A stretch of DNA of 64,000 nucleotides. Source: Siphlonurus alternatus. Taxonomy: Eukaryota; Arthropoda; Insecta; Ephemeroptera; Siphlonuridae. The stretch is taken from assembly GCA_949825025.1 (NCBI GenBank), contig OX463784.1:14365283-14429282 (forward strand). Direction: 5' to 3'. Under the pieces are notes generated by a model. It saw only the letters and a list, made by a program, of their open reading frames with translations, did not search any database and was not told the origin of the DNA. The translations under genes and the position numbers were made by a program. Within the stretch, counting starts at the first letter, position 1. Every line of letters starts with the position of its first letter. Shown piece by piece: positions 54,326 through 64,000 of this stretch.

Positions 54326-55362
54326 ATATCAACGATGAATATTGATCAACTGTTAAAAAAAAAAAAAAGCTGTAATATCATCGTGCTTATAATGCACAGA
54401 TTATTATCGAAAGTCTCTTTAATAATGGTCTCTTTGAAATGCCCAACCCGCATAATATTTTTATATTTGGAGACCTTTAAAGATTTTTTTTTTTAATAAT
54501 TGATATATATAATAAATACGATTTTCGATCAGGCATTGCATATTAAAGTTGAAGTTTGATGGTTACGATATAATAGATCGAGTGATAATAATATTATACG
54601 ACTCGGTTTAATCGTATAATAAGCATATATTATAATATTATAGAACTTTAATTAATATAAACTGCGTACATGAGATTTGTACATTCATTCATTCATTCAT
54701 TCATTTTTTTTTTTTTTTTTTTAATTGTAAGAAAATTAGTTTCGTCAATGAAAGTATGAAAGTGAGTCAATGATAAGAGATAACACACCTAATATAATAT
54801 ATGTTAATAAAAATCCCATTCATGAATATTATGAAAAAAATTTAGAATGTTCTCCTTTACATACCTTTTATCAGCAGTAAAATATCAGGTAACAAAAACG
54901 AGCTATATAGTTTTATATTTTTATTATATATAATTTTAATTTACAATCTTTTGATGATACAAAATGTATAAATATAATATGAAATTTAATCTAATAACAT
55001 TTCTATAAATTTAATAAAAAATTATACAAAATTATTGAAAAATTTAATCCAAAGGTATATTATGCTTAATTATATATCAAAGCAGATCGATAAATTATGA
55101 ATTAAGGATTAGATGAAGCCATCAGATGAACCCTCTATAATGTAATTAAAAATTTGAGATTTATCATACTCCATTTCCAGACATGGACTCTCGCTCAAAA
55201 AATTGTAGCTGTCTGCAAAAATTGCTGCTAACATTCTGACGAAAAAGCCTTGCTTTGACCATTATAATATTTATTGCATTGATATTATATATATATACAT
55301 TCTGGCCCTCCCATCTCACAGTAAATTACATTCGAGTCTTTATTATCACACGATACTCGAGT
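54326..55362. other. Convergent spacer between gene E and GCHFR
   Basis: AT-rich, with a (CATT)5 run at ~54685-54705 followed by a T run, and at 54810-54905 a fragment resembling the TTAA MITE arm (AATGTTCTCCTTTACAT, AAAATATCAGGTA). The 3' UTRs of both genes should fall here. Confidence 0.5.
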
Positions 55363-58300
55363 TCACGGTTTCCTCAGGGTCCAATAGAGGTAGGACTCGG
55401 TAGAGTTTGTGAAGCCGATGACGAGGTAGCCGAGCTTGTAAAGTTCATCCAGGACCCAGACGGCGGGTTTCTCCACCTTGTAGCGTAGCTGGCCGCCCCT
55501 GGGGGGTCAGAGGGAAGTCAGTCGTCAGAAAATAAGTGTATAATTCTTTCGGCGGACTCTCTCCTTATTAGCAAATTGAATCTAATATTATCTCTTATAA
55601 ATGTAAATATCAGCGCATTATAGCGTATAAGGATTAAGTCAACTCGTCTTGATTAATAGGCCGATATGACGTGTGCTCCATATAGATTATATAACTCATT
55701 ATTATTATTATAGATTATAGAAAATATATAGTTATACTTTTCTAAAGAAGATTAATATAGGTAGAAATATATTAGAAGCGAAACTAGCGAAAGGGTCTAG
55801 ATATATAAGTGGATCAAACAATGATACCATGTATTCTATGTTTGTAGTGTGTACCTTGTATTTGATGAGATGAATATAATTATTTTGAATTTGATTACAG
55901 TAAATAATGGAGTATCGACCTCAATTTTTTTTTATTGCAGAAATGGATAGAGCGTGCAAAGTTATGCTACCCTGATTTTTTCAGATTTTTTTGAGCCCGG
56001 GAACTATTTTTAAAAAATTATTAAATAAAGTCCATTTTGTGACGTCACGCGGCGGCAAGTCCTATCTTTTTCTTAAGAAGCGGTGTCTCGTGACGTCACA
56101 AAAAGAACTTTCAATAATTTTTTAAAAATAGTTCCCGGGCTCTAAAAAATCTGAAAAAAAAATCAGGATAGCATAACTTTGAACGCTCTATCCATTTCTG
56201 CAATAAAAAAATTGAGGTCGATACTCCATTACAGAAATTCGCCGAATCTAATTCGAGCTCAATTGTTAGACCCATGACTTAATTATATCACATCTGGCAT
56301 GTAAAAAAAGTACTCCTCCGCTCATTTTAGAATATACTAGAAATTGGCTTTAATATTGGCTTAAAAATCCAGCAAAAATATCCACCAGCAGCCCCGAAGC
56401 TGCACAGGTTGGGTGGGCCTCTCGCTCGAGGGTGTTATTACCTGCATTCCTCACCTCACACCTCGGAACTGACTGCCCGACACCCGAAGGTGCCGTCCCA
56501 GAAACCAGAACCAAGGGCCCGTGACCTAGTGTCCGAGCTCACACGTGTCTCACTTGGCCAGCACACCTGCCTGTGCCTTAGTGGCCCGTGGATCAGTAGT
56601 TGAAGACTAAGGAAGGAACACGGCTTTCATACCTACTCTCACTTAATAGGCAAGGGACAAGAGGACCACAGTAGCTTTTATATCATAGTCGTCTAACGCA
56701 ATTTTTATTTATATATTATAATTATATAATAAATGAACTGTCATCATATCTTAATTTTATTAATTTAAAACCTTTAAATTTTTTCATATTAAAACATAAT
56801 AAAAAAATATTAAAAAAAGAACTCACTTAAATGCTTTCTATATATTATATTATATTACACATTAATATAATAAATACCATGCCATGTTATTCTTACGGGG
56901 CATGGTGCTCAACAAAAAGCTGCAAATATTAAAATTTCCAAGACAAAGAATTGCATGCACTCAAGTAAAGGGCAGGCGCGGGATCCAGAAAAAAATTGAA
57001 GTGGGGGAAACGCCTATATTGCCCAAAATTTCGGGAGAGCTGCAGCTCCCCCCCCCCCCCCCTGAAACCGCGCCTAAAAGTGAAGGTATATTCAATTTTC
57101 ATAATCATCTCGCCTTTAGGTTAGGCAATTTGTTCAGCATTGAAAAACAGCGGGTCACATTAAAATTTAAATTAATAATTTATGCAGCAACAATGAAAAA
57201 GTTGCCTAGCCCCACAAGGCGGCACTATATCGTCTTGAGTGTATATTATGGTATTTATACGTAAAATTTTATATTCTTGGAAAATGAGTTTTTCTGACTG
57301 CTTTTGTTAAATGTCTAATGTTTTATTAACTCGCGACCGGAAATATCGTGAACCAGAGGATCATCGAATCTAACAGGTGATATTTAAAGAATGTGTGTGA
57401 CTTTGCATGATGCAATGGACATCAGCACTTCAATTTTTTTACTTTTTTCTATTGATAAAAGTAGAGGTGTCCGCGTCCTGACAGAGGTTTTCCACGGTTC
57501 CCTTAGTCATACCTCAGCGAATGCTGGGGACGCGGCGTAACAGGCCTTGGGCACCATATCCTTTCTCACCCTTATCCCTTTCCATTACCCTACCTCAAGC
57601 TTTAAGTTCAAATAGAGGTAAAAAAAAAAGTTCGTCGGAATGACAATTAACCGGCCCGCCCTATGTCGGCTATCTTACCCGCGGTTCACGTCGGCTCCAA
57701 GGGCCGTGATGACTGCGGGGTCGGTCGTGATCTTGTCGCCGAAGAAGGTGGGACCGTGCCGCTGTAACGATCGAAATGTGATGAATAAATTTGGGAAGCA
57801 CGAGCCGGAAATCCTCTTCTCTGCTCATGCGCTTTTTCACATAGTTTAAAGCGGTGAAGTTTTTAGGGATACCTTGCATGCGTTTTCTCTTAATTAATTA
57901 CCCAAAATGTAAAATCTGCATCTCTGTTTCTCTTGATGGAGTTTGAAGGTGCAAATGCTGCAAATCATGCCGTTAATTCAGCTCTTCCAACTCATTTTTA
58001 TTACATGGATTTTATTTATTTAAATTATTTATATAAAATTTATTTATTCGTTATTCACATTAAATAATCCAATAATAAAAAATAATTTAAAATTAATGCA
58101 TGAATTAAACTTACAGAATTAACTTCTCTATAATATTATATATAATATATAGCGAGGATCATATGAACTGCAATAATATAATTATGGGTGAAATTCAAGT
58201 AATTCATTTAAATAATAAAGTCAATATTTGAATTTAATATATTTTATATTATCTAAGACAATTTTATTGAGGTTAATAAAATGTACTGTCCAATCAATTA

Positions 58301-58759
58301 AATTTTATATAATATGAAACAAAATCATATTAAAATGAATTTTCATGCTGCATGTAACAAAAATACGTTTATATAATAATTATATTATATATACATTTCG
58401 TATGTTTTAATTGTCGCGGAAACTACTTTATAAAACTATTTTAAAAGATTTCGTATTAAAAGTTAATTTATAAACATGACTGCGACAAAAAACCTTGAAA
58501 GGTTTTTTTTTGCGATTAATTGTTATGAAAATATATTTGCTTTTATCTAAAAATCAACATATAAACTTCAGAATTTTTAAAATTTATATATTACATAACA
58601 AAATGAGTCATAATTTATGGTTCTTAACTTAAATTCTTCAAATTCATACAACATTTATGCTTAAAAACACGCAAGCAATTAATGAAATTTTAGATAATTT
58701 TTGCAACGAGCATACATATTATTATGTACTTCATTAATTGTTATATATATATATATATG

Positions 58760-58796
<37 letters not shown>

Positions 58797-59186
58797 TATT
58801 ATACAAAAAAAGATTTTTATTGATGAATTAAATTAAATTAATTAATTAATCATGATAAAATCACGTACAAGATAAATAATAAATGTATATATATTTTTTA
58901 AATTTGCTCAATTTTTAATTTAAAATTCAATTTAATTAATTTTGTATGCAGCAAATTAATTTACGCAATATGATATATTTTTTTATGTAAGTACGCTTAT
59001 ATAATTATAATTTAGTTAACTATTATTGTTTACAAAAAATAAGAAAATCATACATAAGTTCAATTGAACCGTGATTTATATAATATATTATTATACATCA
59101 CTACATAATTTTTCATTGTTAATAAAATATTCTGCATGACTTACCATTTCACCGTAAGCTCTACACTGAACTACAATATGTGACAT
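55363..59186 (-). CDS. GCHFR: GTP cyclohydrolase I feedback regulatory protein
   Basis: GFRP binds GTP cyclohydrolase I as a pentamer and adjusts tetrahydrobiopterin synthesis to phenylalanine and BH4 levels; cytosolic/nuclear. Minus-strand exons: 59186-59145 (14 codons, donor ATG|GTAAGTC), 57761-57679 (acceptor TTACAG, donor GG|GTAAGA), 55498-55363 (acceptor CCCCCCAG, stop TGA at 55365-55363). The total is 261 bp, in frame, 86 aa; vertebrate GFRP is 84 aa. Exon 2 encodes HGPTFFGD..TTDPAVI..LGA, matching the family's GPTxxGDxxxDPxLxxxLGA. Exon 3 encodes VWVLDELYKLGYLVIGFTN then YLYWTLRKP, matching VLDKLERRGFRV...TLVWCLHK. An in-frame ATG ten codons upstream (59216-59214) is possible; the length favours the downstream one. 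Intron 2 holds a family 1 MITE, a GC-rich repeat and a SINE. A GC-richer block upstream (59270-59470) may be the promoter. Confidence 0.85.
55907..56229. mobile_element. Family 1 foldback MITE in GCHFR intron 2
   Basis: Full-length copy with TA target sites (AAATA|ATGGAG and CTCCAT|TACAG) and two central TGACGTCA sites (about 56040 and 56091). Confidence 0.88.
56380..56690. repeat. GC-rich island, probably a degenerate SINE
   Basis: About 300 bp of GC-rich sequence stands out in an AT-rich intron. It contains GCCCGTGACCTAGTGTCCG, GTGGCCCGTGGATCAGTAG and TTGAAGACTAAGGAAGG. No splice-bounded frame related to GCHFR. No second copy in the window, so its nature is a guess. Confidence 0.4.
56878..56945. 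mobile_element. Family 2 MITE, right-half fragment
   Basis: GTTATTCTTACGGGGCATGG, AAAAGCTGCAAATATTAAAATTTCCAAG corresponds to the middle and right half of the copy at 14358. Confidence 0.5.
57455..57630 (+). mobile_element. SINE 3' region with A tail
   Basis: CTGACAGAGGTTTTCCACGG, CTCAGCGAATGCTGGGGACG and GTAACAGGCC blocks match the tail at 46230-46300. It ends in a short A run at ~57629, 50 bp from GCHFR exon 2 on the opposite strand. Confidence 0.7.
57900..59140. other. GCHFR intron 1
   Basis: Very AT-rich with an impure TA stretch at 58742-58800. No exon or bounded mobile element seen. Confidence 0.5.
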
Positions 59187-59269
59187 AATTACACAAAGAT
59201 CGTCGATTTTAAACATAAAATTTCAAATACACTGATACGAAATAATTATAACACTTTTGTTTATTGTCT

Positions 59270-59470
59270 AGACATTTCGCCGCTACCTGCATGCTGTGTC
59301 GCTGATGATTATAACATATGTTTGCGGTGCATGCTTGCAAGAGCGAATGCAACCGATTGGCAGATAAGGTTGCCGCCGCGGTGTTTTGGACTAACGGCGG
59401 TTCTACCGTTTGCTTTACATAACTAGAACTATGACGTTACATTTTTGACAAGTAAATAACCGGGAGCAGA
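59270..59470 (-). promoter_or_regulatory. Putative GCHFR promoter region
   Basis: A locally GC-rich, CpG-containing block (CCGCCGCGG at ~59372-59380, ACGGCGGTT at ~59394) lies 90-280 bp upstream of the GCHFR start in otherwise AT-rich DNA. No TATA or initiator can be assigned. Confidence 0.3.
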
Positions 59471-59664
59471 GAACCTTGAATTTTTTTGGCAATGTTTAAT
59501 TGCTTTATAACCTGAGGCTTTAAATATTATTCCTTTTTGATTTATTGATACAAAATTTTAACTATATAGCTGTATGTTGCGCTTACTAAAATTTATAGAT
59601 ATATTATTTTTTTTCATGAAAATCAAGGAAAAAAATTATATATATTCAAATGTCATATTGATAC

Positions 59665-59915
59665 AAAAGCCCGAAAAAAAAATGCGTATACTTGTATAGA
59701 TGTGCCCCTAGAGATTTGAACAAATTTATGCCCGAAATTAACACTATATATAACCATGGAGGAAATAATTTATCCATGACTATAACTAACTAGAGGACAT
59801 TTTGCTCATTTAAATTGGATAATTTGAATAATTTCTATATATAGTTCGAAGTAAGCAAAGCTCATCAATTATATTATTTATTTCGGGCTGTACGTGAATA
59901 AAATTAGCATGAATA
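59665..59915 (+). repeat. Repeat related to 40565-40760
   Basis: GCCCGAAAAAAAAATGC, TAGATGTGCCCCTAG, GCCCGAAATTAACA, TTTGCTCATTTAAATT and TTTCGGGCTGT occur in the same order as the first copy. Confidence 0.55.
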
Positions 59916-59922
59916 GAGTTAT

Positions 59923-60131
59923 ACCAGCCTCAATATTTTTTAATTGCAGAAATTTAATGGATGTATATAGATGGTTGCGGTCGAGTAATAATAATGTTAC
60001 GTCATAAAACAGACTTTCAATAATTTTATAAAAATAGCTCCCGGTTCTTCCCGGGCTTAAAAAATTCTGAAAAAAATTAAAGTGACATTCATAAATTTCT
60101 GCAATAAAAATTTTTGAGGTCAGTACTCCAT
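59923..60131. mobile_element. Family 1 foldback MITE, eroded copy
   Basis: Left end ATAGAGTTATACCAGCCTCA, right end TGAGGTCAGTACTCCAT. The inner arms are shortened and one central TGACGTCA is lost or mutated. Confidence 0.7.
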
Positions 60132-60364
60132 TATTATGAAATAAACTTTGAATGTTTTTTGTAAATTAATTGTGTTTTATAATGTGCTTTCAAGAGTTTC
60201 AAAAGAATAATTATGAAGACTATAGACTTTACAACTTTCTATGATTATATATTATTATATTTTTCAAAATTATAATCAAACTTTTTCTTAATTATTATGT
60301 TAATTTCAATTAAGTTTTGTTGAATTTGTGAATATATTTTAAAAAATAAATAAAATAAATCCTC

Positions 60365-60729
60365 TTAAGGGTAAGGTAACACCACCAATGTTAAAAAAAA
60401 TCCCTCACACAAAAATTCTGAAAAAAATTTAAAATGGTCTCCTCTACACCCTTTAATTATCAGTAGCTAAAATATCAGGTATACAAATACGATCTAGTTT
60501 TTGAGTTATGAATTTTTAAAGTTGACTAATTTAACATGTAATTGTAAGTTTCATTTCTCCATGTTGAAGTGGTCAACTTTAAAAATTTATAACTCAAAAA
60601 CTAGATCGTATTTGTATACCTGATATTTTAGCTACTGATAGGGGGTGTAGAGGAGAACATTTTAAATTTTTTTCAGAATTTTTGTGTGAGGGATTTTTTT
60701 TAACATTGGTGGCGTTACCTTACCCTTAA
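60365..60729. mobile_element. TTAA-flanked foldback MITE, copy 2
   Basis: TTAA at 60365-60368 and 60726-60729; ends GGGTAAGGTAACACCACC and GGTGGCGTTACCTTACCC. Same internal blocks as 48955-49311. Confidence 0.88.
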
Positions 60730-60964
60730 GGGTAAGGTAATAATTAAGCCCAAAAATACATGTTTAAAAAATCCCTCGTATGAAAATTATGAAAAAAATA
60801 TAATGTTCTCCTCTACATCCCCTATACCAGTAGCTAAAATATCAGAGCAGAGTACTAATCAGATATTTTAGCTATGGCATGATGGGGGATGTAGAGGATA
60901 ACATTGTATTTTTAGTTTTGTCATAATTTTCATGAGGAATTTTTTTTTGTTACTTTCCCCTTAA
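60726..60964. mobile_element. TTAA-flanked foldback MITE, short copy abutting copy 2
   Basis: It shares the TTAA at 60726 with copy 2 and ends at TTAA 60961-60964. The left end is GGGTAAGGTAATAATTAAGC and the middle is deleted between AAAATATCAG and CAGATATTTTAGCTA. Confidence 0.75.
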
Positions 60965-60969
60965 TAGTC

Positions 60970-62020
60970 TTAATCCCCCCCCCCATCCTCTTAAATCAAA
61001 GTTAATTTTTTTAATGCTAAAACGTTTAATTAAATATAAAATACAATAGAAAAAAGAAATTTAAGAAGTTGAAATTTCTAAAAAAAAAGTATAAGAAGAG
61101 AAACTGTTCCAATAATTCAATTTATTTAAAGACTTTATTTTATTATTTACATTACACACCACGGAAATATTAATAATAAACCAAACAAGATTATATAATA
61201 AAATTACAAATGAAATATATTATATTCTCAATGAATTTCAAAATAAAATATTATAATTTATACCATTGTAGTAATTAATATCCCTATAATATAATATATT
61301 AATAGAATAAAAATAAGCTAATTATAAAACCAAGCTAATAATTAATGTTTTGTGTTTTACAAAATTTGCATTTAATAAGTGGCATTAAGTCATTGCAAGA
61401 TATTTTGAGTTACGTACATTTAAAAAAATATGATAATTATAAACTTTTAATTAATTAGAGATTTGTATGTAAAGCAGGATAATTGATTGTAACATAACAT
61501 ATATCACTTGATAATAATTACATTAATATTTTAAAGCAGACTCAATATTTATACAAATGATATAACCAACATCATTACAAAGCATAACTACTGAATTTTA
61601 TAGTATCGTAGTGCAATGTAGTAAATCACTGTTAAGTTTGTCAAGCAATATATGAAATAATGTAAAACACTTTAAAGCAAAAGAAATAAAAATAACCCAT
61701 TATATTTATATGATAAATCTTATAATTAAACAAGCAAGAAATAATCTTGAAAATGAATTGACTAGTATTCAATTATTTAAAAAAAAAACAAAAGTTTTTC
61801 TACACGCGACACCACAAATTACCAGTTTTTACAAATATTTATTTTCTTGTAGCATATACTTTTTACAAATTCAATTCAATTCATTTTTTTTTTCTCAAGA
61901 CATTCTTTTATCAACCTAACAGCTATATAATATTAGAAATAAATTGTTATACACATACTCTATTAATAATTGAATCCTTGTAAAATACTAAACCTGAAAG
62001 TAAGATTGGCATCACTGACT
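60970..62020. other. AT-rich stretch without recognised feature
   Basis: No exon, RNA gene or repeat with two ends could be supported. A 69-codon plus-strand frame at 61710-61919 has low-complexity composition and no domain. Confidence 0.4.
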
Positions 62021-62023
62021 TAC

Positions 62024-62096
62024 CTTTTGGTAATATTATTTTTTCAATATAATTTTTTTTAGAAAGTTTGAACCCAGAGTAATCACTTAGGTCATA
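62024..62096 (-). other. Possible internal coding exon, minus strand
   Basis: On the minus strand an acceptor-like TTTATACAG precedes TAT GAC CTA AGT, an open 24-codon stretch (YDLSDYSGFKLSKKN...) follows, and it ends at a strong donor AAAAG|GTAAGTCAG. Nothing nearby confirms a gene; product unknown. Confidence 0.25.
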
Positions 62097-62224
62097 CTGT
62101 ATAAACTGTACTAGTAATTACGAAAGTTCGGAATTGCTAAAAAAAATACATTGAAAGATTAACATGTCAAAGATGGTAAATTTTTATGGAAATGAAACAA
62201 TTAAGATAGTTTAATTAAAGTAGA

Positions 62225-62490
62225 AAAAGACGGTAATAACCAGTAATGGCATTACCGACTGAAAAAGTCACAGTAGGTGAAATTTATTAGTCAAAGGGTG
62301 ATTTTGAAAATTATTGGCATTCTATTAAAATAATTCACATCGTCTACATTTGCAAGTAGAAACTGATTGCTAAAAATGTTTTAATAAAATGTAAATAATT
62401 TTCAGTGAACCTGTGACCATTTTCACCTACTCTGACTTTTTAGATTGTCAAGGCCTTGCTGCTTACCAAAGTCCTTTTTGTTAAATATTT
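62225..62490. mobile_element. Foldback element, CCGACTGAAAAAGTCACAG family, copy 1
   Basis: ACCGACTGAAAAAGTCACAG and GTAGGTGAAAT pair imperfectly with ATTTTCACCTAC and TCTGACTTTTTAGATTG. It is related to 63329-63569. Confidence 0.6.
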
Positions 62491-62520
62491 TAAGGCAAAA
62501 ACATGCTAAATAACAATTTC

Positions 62521-62562
62521 TTAAGGGTATATTGGTAACTCTTACTAGTGTTACCCCCTTAA
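62521..62562. mobile_element. 42-bp miniature TTAA foldback
   Basis: TTAAGGGTATATTGGTAAC and GTTACCCCCTTAA are inverted with a ~10-bp loop. The outer bases match the TTAA MITE ends, so it looks like both ends with almost no interior. The flanks AATTTC/GAAATT extend the palindrome. Confidence 0.5.
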
Positions 62563-62569
62563 GAAATTA

Positions 62570-63328
62570 TTTTATTAACATATGTATTGTATAATTCTAA
62601 AATATAAACCAAGGCTGAATTTAAGGCGAGTTTCCAAGTTTAATATAGTAACACTCCGTAAGGTACAGGTGCCTTAAAGTGTAATCTCAGATTATTATTT
62701 GAATTTATAGTTAATTTAGAAATAATTATATTCAGTAACAGTAAAGTAAAATTGTCATAATTAATAATATTTTAAATTTTAGTACAATTCTTTTAATACA
62801 TTGCTGATGCTTTATGATTAATAGCATTTAATCCATGAGAATAATTAGATTATAATCTTTTCCTTACATTTTTTAATATACAATTTTCTGATATACTCTT
62901 CTTTTTTTACACATTAAATTTCACACACATTCAACTTCATTTTAAAAGCAAATGGTACATACATTTTTTAGCATTTATAACTTGAAGACACTGATATATT
63001 TTTTTGTGTAATTTACGTTTATTAAAAATTTCCATTATTTTTTAAGGACATAAATAATCACACTGCAGAGAAATAATTATTATATTCTAATTAAAAGTAT
63101 CAGAGTGTAAAAAGTTTCTAGCGTTCCTGTTCATATTTCAATTTTTAACATTTTCAGCCAGGTGTTTTATTTCCTTTTTTTTTTTTTTTTTTTTTTACAT
63201 AATAATTAATAACAATTATATAAACCTGATGCTATGATAAAAAGTTTAAAGATGAAATTTGATAAGCAATGCCATGCATAAACCTTCAACTTATGTCTAA
63301 TTCTTGGTTGTGATAAATATTTAAAAGG
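62570..63328. other. AT-rich stretch without recognised feature
   Basis: Contains a 20-base T run at ~63175-63196. No coding exon or bounded repeat supported. Confidence 0.4.
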
Positions 63329-63569
63329 AAAGGATATGAATAACTAGCAAAGCCTTACCGATTGAAAAGTCACAGAAGGAGAAAATCTTGTGGTTACAGG
63401 TTCACTCTAAATTTTTTTACTTCTCTTCGAACTGATAAAGCATCTTGACGATGCGAAACGTCTTCAAAAATGTAATTAATTTTCGAGTAAACCTGTAACA
63501 GCAAGATTTTCTCCTTCTGTGACTTCTCGATTGATAAGACCTTGCTAGTAATTTCTATCTTATCCTTTT
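63329..63569. mobile_element. Foldback element, CCGATTGAAAAGTCACAG family, copy 2
   Basis: GCCTTACCGATTGAAAAGTC and CACAGAAGGAGAAAATCTTG pair with CAAGATTTTCTCCTTCTGTG and GACTTCTCGATTGATAAGAC. The centre has ATCTTGACGATGCGAAACGTC. Confidence 0.7.
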
Positions 63570-63705
63570 AAATAAATATTACAACTAAATTGGTTTATTT
63601 TTCCTTTATTTAATATTTGTTTACTTTTGAAAGGAATATTAAAATTAATTTGACATAAAGGTGTAACGACTCACGAGCAAAATTATAAAAATGTAGATGT
63701 TCATG

Positions 63706-63775
63706 ATTGATTGGTTGGTATTTTGGGGCAATTGACACACATTTTGGTCATGTATGCCCCCAAATTATAGAATTC
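63706..63775 (+). repeat. Interspersed repeat fragment, pair of 34150-34232
   Basis: TGATTGGTTGGTATTTTGGG, GCAATTGACACACATTTTGG and TCATGTATGCCCCC align with the earlier copy. Confidence 0.6.
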
Positions 63776-64000
63776 TTAAATGAATGATGATGAGGTGTAA
63801 ATATATCGGGATGTGGTATCTTTGTAATATTAAAGAAAAAAATTATATCACGTATTACATGTCATAGGTATCGTGCAACTTATTAAAAATCCATATTTAA
63901 AAAAAAAAAGGACACGCAGTCTTTTGCACGTATATAATAATGAACATGTTTGAATTGTTTGACATATTTTGTATTATACTTATAGTTTTTATCACTCTTT

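Noticed and set aside
56409..56603. 64-codon frame in the GC-rich island, possible extra GCHFR exon
   Set aside because: It is on the opposite strand to GCHFR, and exon 2 and exon 3 already join in frame without it.

Overview
The window looks like nuclear DNA of an arthropod, most likely an insect. It is strongly AT-rich. Its genes are split by GT-AG introns of about 0.1 to 3.5 kb. The introns and spacers are full of short foldback (MITE) elements, 5S- and tRNA-derived SINEs, one LINE 3' end and long TA microsatellites. The insect assignment rests mainly on SINE tails that resemble insect SINEs I know; the species is not identified.

Main content, 3006-53916, plus strand: five head-to-tail paralogues of an SLC16/monocarboxylate-transporter-like gene, called A to E here. 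A (3006-13171) lacks exon 1 in the window. B (19326-27375), C (29425-33605), D (34736-43969) and E (47517-53916) run from ATG to stop. All share one exon plan: exon 1 ends on the first base of a Ser codon, exon 2 is 152 bp, exon 3 is 264 bp, exon 4 is 165 or 171 bp, exon 5 is 141 bp, exon 6 is 226 or 229 bp, and the C-terminal end (one or two exons) is variable. The exon sums are divisible by three in every gene. Divergence is patchy: A and B nearly match in exons 2-3, C and E in exons 3, 4, 6 and 7. This suggests recent duplication with gene conversion.

Inside intron 6 of gene D, same strand, lies a single-coding-exon torsin-like AAA+ gene (41681-42580). It has its own probable 5' noncoding exon and an upstream sequence that fits the RFX X-box consensus.

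Right end, minus strand: a three-exon gene for a GTP cyclohydrolase I feedback regulatory protein (GCHFR/GFRP), exons 59186-59145, 57761-57679 and 55498-55363, 86 aa. Its exons are too short to show up as long open frames. One further possible minus-strand exon sits at 62024-62096.

The rest is repeats: at least eight copies of a ~320-bp TA-flanked foldback MITE (most intact copies carry TGACGTCA palindromes), a ~125-bp TA-flanked MITE, a TTAA-flanked foldback family, a hAT-type MITE with a perfect 8-bp target duplication, a 2.2-kb giant foldback containing nested SINE and MITE insertions, and several singletons. No prokaryotic features, CRISPR arrays or intact tRNA/rRNA genes were seen.
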